A stretch of 64,000 nt of DNA, taken from contig CAWDAQ010000006.1 in the NCBI GenBank assembly GCA_963800325.1, forward strand, positions 62,001 through 126,000, in the 5' to 3' direction. The first letter of the stretch is position 1. Each line of letters starts with the position of its first letter. The position numbers were made by a program, and so were the translations under genes. The notes below the pieces were generated by a model that saw only the letters and a program-made list of their open reading frames with translations, did no database searches and had not been told where the DNA came from. Source of the DNA: CAWDAQ01 sp963800325 (GTDB lineage: Bacteria; Actinomycetota; Actinomycetes; Actinomycetales; Dermatophilaceae). This document shows positions 1 to 7,167 of the stretch, one piece after another.

Positions 1-283
1 GAGCCGTTCCCCCTCAGGGACGCCACCAGCCTGCTCGTCACCGGGGTCCGCCCCGCTGAACCATGTTGGACCTCTCCGGACCCGGGCGGCGGTTCCGCCC
101 CACGTCGGGAAGGTGCCCGCGCCGCGCCGGGCCCAAACGCCTCCGCGCATGCCCGATGTGGGCTGCGGGTAACGTCGGAACGCCGGTCGAGGACAGAGGC
201 ACGAGCGGCGGAGGGTCAGGGTCGGCGACGGGCCCGGCCGGGCGGCAGGGGCCGACGGCGGAGCCGGTCAGGGAGGGACCAGG
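1..283. other. Leading non-coding or unassigned segment
   Basis: No coding region could be supported here. The frames open on the plus strand give compositionally biased peptides without recognisable motifs. The segment holds the Shine-Dalgarno-like sequence gggaggg (about 271-277) of the gene starting at 284 and presumably its promoter, which I could not place. It may also contain the end of a gene lying mostly outside the window. Confidence 0.4.
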
Positions 284-2842
284 GTGAGCGGGACGAGCAG
301 CTCCGGCACGAGCCGGCCGGCGGTGGGGCCCCACCGCGTCCTCGTCCTGTCCGCGGACATGGGCGCCGGTCACAACGCGACCGCCGACTCCCTGGAGGAG
401 GCCGCCCAGCGGGCCTGGCCGGGCTCCGAGATCCGCCGGGTCGACGCGCTCGACGTCATGGGCCGCGGCGTCGGTCCCCTCTTCCGGGGGATCTACGTCG
501 GCAACGTCGAGACGACCCCGTGGCTGTACGAGTTCTTCTACGCGAGCCTGTGGCGGCGGCGCTGGTTCGCCCGCGCCTCGAAGCGGTTCACCGGCAGCTG
601 GTGCGGCCGGCGGCTCGTGCGGGAGATCGAGCGGTTCGACCCCGACGTCATCGTCTCGACCTACCCGCTGGCGTCCTCCGGGCTCGCGTGGCTGCGCCGG
701 CACCGGGGGCTGAGCGTGCCGACCGCGGCGTGGGTGTCGGACTTCGCGCCGCACACGTTCTGGGTCTACCCCGACGTCGACGTCACCTACGTCATGGACG
801 AGACCGCCCTGCCCGTGGCCCGGTCCGCCGAGCCCGAGGCCCGGGTCGAGGTGTCGGTGCCGCCGGTGGCCTCCCGGTTCTCGCCCGGCGACCGCCGCGC
901 CGCCCGGGAGGAGCTCGGGCTGGACCCGGACCGGCTCGTGGTCCTGCTCTCCTCCGGCGCCTACGCGTTCGGGGACGTCGCCCGGACGGTCCGAGCGCTC
1001 CTCGACGGCGGCGACACGGTCCAGGTGGTCGCCGCCTGCGGCCGCAACACCGAGATCGCCCGCGCCCTCGAGGCGCTCGGCCTGCCCCGGTCCTCCCTCG
1101 TCGTCCTCGGCTGGCGCGAGGACATGTCCCCGCTGGTGCGGGCCGCCGACGTCGTCCTCACCAACGCCGGTGGGGCGACCGCCCTCGAGGCCCTCGCCAC
1201 CGGCACGCCGGTCGTGACCTCCCGGCCGATCGCCGCGCACGGGGAGGCCAACGCCAACCTCATGGTCGTCGCCGGCGCGACCGCGCTGGCCCGGGACCTG
1301 CACCGGCTCACCGCGCTCGTCCGGGCTGCCGCCCGGGACCGGTCGGCCCTCGAGCCGCTGCGCGGGGGTGGCAGCCGAGAGGGGGCCGTGGACCTCGAGG
1401 ACGCGCTGCGCGACCTCGCCCCACCCCGACGGCGCGAGGTGCTCGCCGACGTCGAGCGCCGCACCGGCGGCCGGGGGTGGCGGGTCCGTCCCGCGGACGC
1501 CTTCTTCAGCCACGCCGAGACCGGTGCCGTCGCGCAGGAGCTCGGCGCGGTGCTCGAGGTCGGTCCCACCCCGGGCGGGCGCCTGCGGGTCGCGGACGTC
1601 GCGGCGGCGATGCAGCCCCGGTTGCCGGGCCTGCCCCCGGCCCGGCGCGAGCTCCTCCGCGAGGGGGCCCGGGGACGCCGCCGTCCGGTGTGGCGACTCC
1701 ACGACGCCGTCGACGCGGCCGCACACGTGGAGGAGCGCGTCGTCACCTCCGGGGACCGGACCGCCTGGGACGAGGTCGGCGACTTCTGGACCCGGCGGCT
1801 CCCGGCCGGCAGGCCGACCTGGGGCGTCCTCGTCGTCCGGGACGAGACCGGGGGCCCGGACCTCGTCGCGGTCAAGATGCACCACTGCCACGGGGACGGG
1901 GTCTCCGCGCTCGGCCTGCTCGACCGGTTCAGCGACGCCGCTCCCGGGGACCCGCTGCGCGAGCGCCGGCCCGCGGAGGGGAGCCTCGCCGCCCGCAGGG
2001 CCGCCTCGGCGGGTCTGGTCGTGCGCGGCCTCGCCGCCCTGGCCGCGCGGGGACGGGCCCCGCGGATCCCGCTCACGGCGGTCCCGACGAGTCCCGTCCG
2101 GACCGTCGTCGGGGTGCCGCTGCCGTGGTCGGAGGTGCGACGGCTCGCGGGACGGCTCGGGGTGCGCCCGCACGAGGTCGTCGTCGCCCTCGCCGCCGAG
2201 GCCCTCGACCGGCTCCTCCGCCCCGCCGGCCTGCTGCGCGGGCGGGGCGAGCGGCCGGTGCCGCTGCGGGCGATGGTCCCCGTCGCCACCCGCGCGCCCC
2301 GACTGGACCGGATCGCCGGCAACTGGACCGGCGCGCTGACGTGCGACCTGCCGACGGGGCCGATGCCGTTCGAGGAGCGCGCGCGCCGGGTGCGCGCCAC
2401 CCTCGAGACCGAGGCCGCCCGCGGCCAGGCCCCCGCGGCGGGCCTCGTCGTCGAGCTCGCCGGGCGGCTGCCGGCGCCGCTGGCCCGCCGGTTCGCCCGA
2501 GCGGTGTACCGCAAGCGGTTCTTCCACACGATCGTCAGCTACATGCCGGCTGCCCGCGGCAGCCGCTGGTTCGCCGGGGCCCCGGTGCGGGCCGTCCACC
2601 CCGTGCTCCCGCTCGCGCCGGGCGTGCCGGTGACCGTCGGGGCGGTCGTCGCCGACGGGGTCCTCGGGGTGGGGGTCCTGCTCGACACCGACCTCGGACT
2701 GACCCGGCGGGCCGTCGAGGACGCCGTCCGGGGCGCGTTCACCGCGGCGGGCGGGGCCCTGGCCGACGTGGGAGGGAACGGCCCGGCCGACGGCGGCGCG
2801 GACGGAGTCGCCCGCCCCGGAGCCGCGGGACGCGGCTCGTGA
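284..2842 (+). CDS. Glycosyltransferase (MGDG synthase type) fused to WS/DGAT-like acyltransferase
   Basis: An 852-residue two-part protein. Residues about 15-360 match the MGDG synthase/GT28 GT-B fold: a glycine-rich N-terminal loop (SADMGAGH, 23-30) and the nucleotide-sugar-binding segment TNAGGATALEALATGTPVV near 293-311. Residues about 400-840 match wax-ester synthase/diacylglycerol acyltransferases: an N-terminal RPADAFFSHAET block, the acyltransferase motif HHxxxDG as HHCHGDG (533-539), a GNW block and the usual C-terminal beta-rich end. Glycosyltransferases of this type move sugars onto diacylglycerol-like lipids, and WS/DGAT enzymes acylate alcohols from acyl-CoA. The fusion therefore suggests one protein that glycosylates and acylates a lipid (inference). 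GTG start, preceded by gggaggg. The stop overlaps the next start (GTGA). The reading frame runs uninterrupted through the domain junction. Confidence 0.8.
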   Translation: MSGTSSSGTSRPAVGPHRVLVLSADMGAGHNATADSLEEAAQRAWPGSEIRRVDALDVMGRGVGPLFRGIYVGNVETTPWLYEFFYASLWRRRWFARASKRFTGSWCGRRLVREIERFDPDVIVSTYPLASSGLAWLRRHRGLSVPTAAWVSDFAPHTFWVYPDVDVTYVMDETALPVARSAEPEARVEVSVPPVASRFSPGDRRAAREELGLDPDRLVVLLSSGAYAFGDVARTVRALLDGGDTVQVVAACGRNTEIARALEALGLPRSSLVVLGWREDMSPLVRAADVVLTNAGGATALEALATGTPVVTSRPIAAHGEANANLMVVAGATALARDLHRLTALVRAAARDRSALEPLRGGGSREGAVDLEDALRDLAPPRRREVLADVERRTGGRGWRVRPADAFFSHAETGAVAQELGAVLEVGPTPGGRLRVADVAAAMQPRLPGLPPARRELLREGARGRRRPVWRLHDAVDAAAHVEERVVTSGDRTAWDEVGDFWTRRLPAGRPTWGVLVVRDETGGPDLVAVKMHHCHGDGVSALGLLDRFSDAAPGDPLRERRPAEGSLAARRAASAGLVVRGLAALAARGRAPRIPLTAVPTSPVRTVVGVPLPWSEVRRLAGRLGVRPHEVVVALAAEALDRLLRPAGLLRGRGERPVPLRAMVPVATRAPRLDRIAGNWTGALTCDLPTGPMPFEERARRVRATLETEAARGQAPAAGLVVELAGRLPAPLARRFARAVYRKRFFHTIVSYMPAARGSRWFAGAPVRAVHPVLPLAPGVPVTVGAVVADGVLGVGVLLDTDLGLTRRAVEDAVRGAFTAAGGALADVGGNGPADGGADGVARPGAAGRGS

Positions 2843-3771
2843 CCCCCGGCCTGCTCGTCGCGGTCCCGGCCGCCGTGGCCGCCGCCGCCGCGTTCGGGAC
2901 CGCCGGGGTCCTCCAGCACCGGGCGACGCACGAGGCGCCCCGGCACCGGCCGCTGAGCCCGGCGCTCCTGGTCGACCTCGCGAGGACGGCGGCGTTCCGT
3001 TCCGGCAGCCTGCTCGGGGCGATCGGCTTCGTCCTGCAGGTCCTCGCGCTGCGATACGGACCGCTCGTGCTCGTCCAGCCGCTGCTCGTCACGGGTCTGC
3101 TGTTCTTCCTCGTCGTGGGCGCGGCGCTCGGTCGCCGCCGGCCCGACCGCGGGCTGGCCACCGGGGCCGTCATGGCGGTCCTCGGGCTGTCCCTGTTCCT
3201 CGTCGTCGCCCGGCCGGTACCCGGTGAGGGCACCCTGTCCGGTGCGGCCGCGCTCGGTCTCGGCGCCGGGCTCGCGGTGACCGTGGTGGCCTGCCTGGCC
3301 GCGGCCGCGGTCGCCCGCTCCGAGGTCCGCGCCCTGCCGCTGGCGATCGCGACGGCGGTCTTCTACGGCGCGACCGCCGCCCTGGTCCGCTCGCTCGCCG
3401 GGGGCCCGCTCGACGCGTCCGTCCTCGGCCACTGGGAGCTCTACGCGGTCGCGGTCGTGGGACCCGCCGGGTTCCTGCTCAACCAGAGCGCGTTCCAGTA
3501 CGGCACGGTCGGCGCGGTCGCGCTCGGGACGATCACCGTCGGCGACCCGCTCGTCGCGATCGGGCTCGGCGTCGCCTGGCTCGGGGAGAGCATCCAGGCC
3601 CGGCCGTGGGAGATCGCCGCGGAGGTGGTCGCCCTCGCGGTCATGGTCGGCGGGGTGTTCCTGCTCGCCCTGCGGGCCCAGCGGCTGACCGAGCAGCTCC
3701 GCGACGAGGCCGCGGGCGCCACCACCGGTGGCGGCGCGCGGGACCCCCGCGCCGACGTCGCGGCGCCGTGA
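2839..3771 (+). CDS. DMT-like multi-span membrane protein
   Basis: A 310-residue, very hydrophobic protein with about nine predicted membrane segments, beginning LLVAVPAAVAAAAAFGTAGV and ending in a polar tail rich in Gly, Ala and Asp. The repeated helices and motifs such as RYGPLVLVQPLLVTG and GTITVGDPLVAIGLG resemble drug/metabolite-transporter (EamA-like) proteins of actinobacteria. Substrate unknown. The GTG start overlaps the stop of the glycosyltransferase-acyltransferase gene by 4 nt, and its own stop overlaps the SDR start in the same way, so the three genes are translationally coupled. Export or flipping of the lipid product made by the first gene is a reasonable guess but only context supports it. 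Confidence 0.7.
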   Translation: MTPGLLVAVPAAVAAAAAFGTAGVLQHRATHEAPRHRPLSPALLVDLARTAAFRSGSLLGAIGFVLQVLALRYGPLVLVQPLLVTGLLFFLVVGAALGRRRPDRGLATGAVMAVLGLSLFLVVARPVPGEGTLSGAAALGLGAGLAVTVVACLAAAAVARSEVRALPLAIATAVFYGATAALVRSLAGGPLDASVLGHWELYAVAVVGPAGFLLNQSAFQYGTVGAVALGTITVGDPLVAIGLGVAWLGESIQARPWEIAAEVVALAVMVGGVFLLALRAQRLTEQLRDEAAGATTGGGARDPRADVAAP

Positions 3772-4520
3772 CCGGCCTCTCCGGGGCGCGCGTGCTCCTC
3801 ACCGGGGCCTCCTCGGGCCTCGGGCAAGCGACCGCGCTCGCGCTCGCCGGGCGGGGGGCGCGGCTCGTGCTGACCGGTCGGGACCCGGAGCGGCTGCGCC
3901 GGACCGCGGCCCTCACCGGCGGCGAGGTCCTGCCGGCCGACCTCGCCGACCCTGGCGGCGCCCGGGCCCTCGTCGCGGACGTCCTCGCCGGACCGCTTCC
4001 GGACGTCGTCGTCCACAACGCCGGGTCCGGGCTCGTCGCGTCCGCCGGGGAGACGACCGGCACCGACGTCGAGCGGCTGCTGCGGGTCAACCTCGCCGCC
4101 CCGGTCGAGGTGACGGCGGGGCTGCTGCCGCCGATGCTCGCCCGGGGCAGCGGGCACCTCGTGTTCGTCACCTCGGTCGCGGCCCACCTCGGGGTGCCCC
4201 GGGAGGCGGCCTACGCCGCGTCGAAGGCGGGGCTGGACGGCTACGCCGCGAGCCTGCGCTCCGAGCTCGCCGGCACCGGCCTGCGGGTGACGACGTTCGC
4301 CCCGGGAGTCGTCGACACCCCGTTCTTCGCCCGCCGGGGCGCCGCCTACGACCGGCGGGTGCCGCGGCCGCTGCCCGCCGCCCGCTGCGCCCGGGCGCTC
4401 GTCGCCGCGGTCGAGTCCGACGCCGCGGAGGTCATCCGACCCCGCTGGCTGCGGGTGCCGGTCGCCCTCCGTGCCGCGGCGCCGTCCCTCTACGCCCGTC
4501 TCGAGCGCCACCTCTCCTGA
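3768..4520 (+). CDS. Short-chain dehydrogenase/reductase (SDR)
   Basis: A 250-residue classical SDR. The cofactor loop TGASSGLG lies at 12-19, the NAG motif at 84-86, the catalytic Ser at 136 and the YxxxK pair at Y149 and K153 (YAASK). The arginine-containing GRD just after the second strand (about 37-39) suggests NADP(H) preference, as is common for the family. The substrate is unknown. It is third in the coupled operon with the lipid glycosyltransferase-acyltransferase and the membrane protein, so a lipid ketone or alcohol is plausible. It ends 10 nt before a long perfect inverted repeat that separates it from the convergent hopanoid operon. Confidence 0.85.
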   Translation: MTGLSGARVLLTGASSGLGQATALALAGRGARLVLTGRDPERLRRTAALTGGEVLPADLADPGGARALVADVLAGPLPDVVVHNAGSGLVASAGETTGTDVERLLRVNLAAPVEVTAGLLPPMLARGSGHLVFVTSVAAHLGVPREAAYAASKAGLDGYAASLRSELAGTGLRVTTFAPGVVDTPFFARRGAAYDRRVPRPLPAARCARALVAAVESDAAEVIRPRWLRVPVALRAAAPSLYARLERHLS

Positions 4521-4530
4521 GAGCCGGGTG

Positions 4531-4622
4531 CCGTAGTCCGCACTTCGTGCCCGTTTGACCGCGCAAAGCGGGCGATTCGCCGGCTCGCGCGCGGCCAAAC
4601 GGGCACGAAGTGCGGACTACGG
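4531..4622. repeat. Perfect 27-bp inverted repeat between convergent operons
   Basis: Arms 4531-4557 and 4596-4622 are exact reverse complements (left arm begins ccgtagtccgcacttcgtgc). A 38-nt spacer separates them and adds about six more pairs after one mismatch. Each arm carries its own small hairpin (gcac-ttc-gtgc). It lies between the stops of the SDR gene (plus) and hpnH (minus), so a bidirectional terminator is the simplest role. There is no flanking direct repeat or transposase. There is no T-tract, as usual in GC-rich actinobacteria. Confidence 0.8.
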
Positions 4623-4636
4623 GACGGGGCGGGGGG

Positions 4637-5644
4637 TCAGGTGCGGATGGCGCGGATCGACTCCTTCAGGGAGCCCATCGTCGCCAAGACCGCGGTCGGC
4701 TCGTAGCCGCAGTGGGCCATGCAGTTCGCGCAGCGGCTGTCGCGGCCGCGGCCGTACTTCGACCAGTCGGTCTCCTCGACGAGCTCGCGGTAGGTCGAGG
4801 CGTAGCCGTCGGCCATGAGGTAGCACGGCTTCTGCCAGCCGAACAGCGAGTAGCTCGGGATCCCCCACGCGGTGCACTCGAAGTCCCGCTTGCCCTCGAG
4901 GAAGTCGAGGAACAGCGGCGAGTGGTTCAGCCGCCACTTCTTCCGCCGGCCGTCGCCGAAGGCCTTGCTGAACAGCTCGCGGGTCTCGGTGACGCCCGGG
5001 AAGTGGTCCTGGTCGGGGGCCTTCTCGTAGGCGTAGGCCGGGGAGACCATCATGCTGTCGACCTCGAGGTCGTCGTTGAGGAAGTCGAGGACGTCGATGA
5101 TGTTCTGCGGGGTGTCGTTGCTGAAGAACGTCGAGTTCGTCGTGACCCGGAACCCCTTCTCCTTGAGGAACTTGATCGCCGCGACGGCCTCGTCGAACAC
5201 CCCCTCCTGGCAGACCGACTCGTCGTGCCGCTCCTTGAGGCCGTCCATGTGGATGGCGAAGGCGAAGTACGGCGAGGGCCGGAAGTCGTACCGGTCCCAC
5301 CACTTGCGCACGAGCATCGCGTTCGTGCAGAGGTAGACGAACTTCTTCCGGCGGACGAGCTCGTTGACGAGCTCGTCGATCTGCGGGTGCATCAGCGGCT
5401 CGCCGCCGGCGATGGAGACCATCGGCGCGCCGCACTCCTCCATCGCGTCCAGGGCCTGCTGGACCGGCATCCTCCGGCGCAGCTCGTCCGCGGGGTGCTG
5501 GATCTTCCCGCAGCCGGCGCACTGGAGGTTGCACGCGAACAGCGGCTCGAGCTCGACCAGGAGCGGGAACTTCTTCCGCCCCTTGAGCTTCTGACGCATC
5601 ATGTAGCCGGCCATCTTCGCAGCCTGGCGTACTGGCATGCTCAT
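4637..5644 (-). CDS. hpnH: Adenosyl-hopene transferase HpnH (radical SAM)
   Basis: A 335-residue radical SAM enzyme that joins the 5'-deoxyadenosyl group of SAM to hopene (diploptene), giving adenosylhopane, the first step of extended C35 hopanoids. The 4Fe-4S cluster motif CxxxCxxC is at C38, C42 and C45 (CNLQCAGC), followed by the glycine-rich AGGEPL block for SAM binding. The C-terminal part has further cysteines (CANCMAHCGYEP), as in the HpnH/DUF3463 family, and length is typical. ATG start; the first bases overlap the stop of the IspH fusion gene (ATGA), so it is the last gene of the hopanoid operon. Confidence 0.93.
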   Translation of the reverse strand: MSMPVRQAAKMAGYMMRQKLKGRKKFPLLVELEPLFACNLQCAGCGKIQHPADELRRRMPVQQALDAMEECGAPMVSIAGGEPLMHPQIDELVNELVRRKKFVYLCTNAMLVRKWWDRYDFRPSPYFAFAIHMDGLKERHDESVCQEGVFDEAVAAIKFLKEKGFRVTTNSTFFSNDTPQNIIDVLDFLNDDLEVDSMMVSPAYAYEKAPDQDHFPGVTETRELFSKAFGDGRRKKWRLNHSPLFLDFLEGKRDFECTAWGIPSYSLFGWQKPCYLMADGYASTYRELVEETDWSKYGRGRDSRCANCMAHCGYEPTAVLATMGSLKESIRAIRT

Positions 5645-7167
5645 GCGCTCCGTACCTCCTTGGGTAGCGTGAATCGGATGTCCTCCGTGACCACCTCGCG
5701 GTGGCGGGTCGTCACCGGGCCGAGGCCGGCCAGCGCCGCGACGACGTCGTCGACGAGCGACTGCGGGGCCGAGGCCCCGGCGGTGAGCCCCACCGTGCCG
5801 GCCCCGGCGAGCCAGGGCAGGGCGACGTCACGGGCGTCGTCGACGAGGTGGGCGGGTGTTCCCAGGCGGGTCGCCGTCTCGACGAGCCGTCTGCTGTTGG
5901 ACGAGTTCTGCGACCCGACGACGAGGACGAGGTCGGCGTCGGCCGCGACCGCGGTCAGCGCGTCCTGCCGGTTCGTCGTCGCGTAGCAGATGTCGTCGGT
6001 GGGTGGGGCGGCCAGGGCGGGGAAGCGTTCCCGCAGCGCCGCGACGATGCCGTCGACCTCGTGGGCCGACAGCGTGGTCTGGACGAGGTAGGACACCCGC
6101 TCGGGGTCGGTGACCTCGAGCGCGGCGACGTCGTCGACGTCCTCGACGAGGACGGTCTGCTCGGGCCGCTCCCCCATCGTCCCCTCGGTCTCCTCGTGCC
6201 CGGCGTGGCCGATGAACACGACGGTGTCCCCGCGGTCGCCGAACCGGCGGACCTCGCTGTGGACCTTCGAGACCAGCGGGCACGTCGCGTCGACGACGTC
6301 GAGCCCGCGCACGCGGGCCTGCTCCCGCACGGCCGGGGAGACCCCGTGGGCGGAGAACACGACGGTCGCCCCCCTCGGGACCTCGTCGAGCTCGTCGACG
6401 AACACGGCGCCGCGGGCACGGAGGCCGTCGACGACGTGCCGGTTGTGGACGATCTGCTTGCGGACGTACAGCGGCGCCCCGCGCCGGTCGAGGAGGTGCT
6501 CGACGACGTCGATCGCCCGCTCGACCCCGGCGCAGAACGAGCGGGGCCCGGCGAGGAGCACCTCGCGGGGCTGGACCGCGGCGGCCCAGGCGGTCAGCGC
6601 GGGCAGGGTGGCGCCGAGGGTGTCGACCGCGGTGCGGACCCGGCTCAGGGTGGCGGGCGCGAGCAGCGGGTCCTCGGCGGTGTCGGCGACGACCCGGACG
6701 ACCGCGGCCGGACGGGCGGGGTCGAGCAGCCACGCCGACTCGGTGTCGACCGCGAGCGCCCCGGTCGCGGCGAGCGCCCGCCGGCGGCCCCGCCCGGCGA
6801 CGACGCGGCGGGTGCTGAGCACGGGCCCGGTCCGCGCCGGCAGCCCGGCCGCGGCGAGCGCGGACGCGAGCAGCGGCGCGCCGGGCAGCTCGCTCGAGCG
6901 CCCGTCCTCGGTGATGACCTCGTCGGCGACGACGACGTCCCCCGGCCGCAGCCGGGGGTCGAGGGCGCCGGCGATCCCGGCGACGGCGATGCCGGCGGCG
7001 TCCCGGACCTCGCCCCGCGCGGCCGAGCGCGTCGACCGGCGTGGCCCGGCGCCGGTGCGGACCAGCCGCGGGGCCGCGCCGGGGGCCTGCGGCAGGGCGC
7101 GGAGGGCGCGCCGCAGCGCCCGCTCCTCGGCCGCGAGCGGGGCGCAGAGGACGACCTCGTCGCTCAC
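5641..7167 (-). CDS. HpnG-like nucleoside phosphorylase fused to IspH (HMBPP reductase)
   Basis: A 508-residue fusion. Residues 1-about 198 look like the HpnG branch of nucleoside phosphorylases (AVAGIAGALDPRLRPGDVVV and VDTESAWLL blocks), which cleaves adenine from adenosylhopane. Residues about 202-508 are a complete 4-hydroxy-3-methylbut-2-enyl diphosphate reductase, with the three iron-sulfur cysteines at C212 (SFCAGVERAI), C296 (DATCPLVSKVH) and C394 (ICYATTNRQ), and the SAHG and TTLS motifs. IspH makes IPP and DMAPP in the MEP pathway. The protein thus ties the supply end of isoprenoid synthesis to a late hopanoid-tailoring step. The GTG start overlaps the shc stop by 4 nt, and the stop overlaps the hpnH start. 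No frameshift or internal stop separates the halves. Confidence 0.88.
   Translation of the reverse strand: MSDEVVLCAPLAAEERALRRALRALPQAPGAAPRLVRTGAGPRRSTRSAARGEVRDAAGIAVAGIAGALDPRLRPGDVVVADEVITEDGRSSELPGAPLLASALAAAGLPARTGPVLSTRRVVAGRGRRRALAATGALAVDTESAWLLDPARPAAVVRVVADTAEDPLLAPATLSRVRTAVDTLGATLPALTAWAAAVQPREVLLAGPRSFCAGVERAIDVVEHLLDRRGAPLYVRKQIVHNRHVVDGLRARGAVFVDELDEVPRGATVVFSAHGVSPAVREQARVRGLDVVDATCPLVSKVHSEVRRFGDRGDTVVFIGHAGHEETEGTMGERPEQTVLVEDVDDVAALEVTDPERVSYLVQTTLSAHEVDGIVAALRERFPALAAPPTDDICYATTNRQDALTAVAADADLVLVVGSQNSSNSRRLVETATRLGTPAHLVDDARDVALPWLAGAGTVGLTAGASAPQSLVDDVVAALAGLGPVTTRHREVVTEDIRFTLPKEVRSA

Noticed and set aside
38..2599. Very long open frame on the minus strand opposite the glycosyltransferase-acyltransferase gene
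   Set aside because: Arg/Gly/Pro-rich translation without motifs; a by-product of high GC at third codon positions of the real plus-strand gene.
520..3771. Apparent 1083-residue plus-strand protein spanning two genes
   Set aside because: Only the last 310 residues form a real protein (the DMT-like gene); the rest is out-of-frame reading of the upstream gene.
4531..4622. Inverted repeat considered as the ends of an insertion sequence
   Set aside because: Only 38 nt between the arms, no transposase and no target-site duplication visible.
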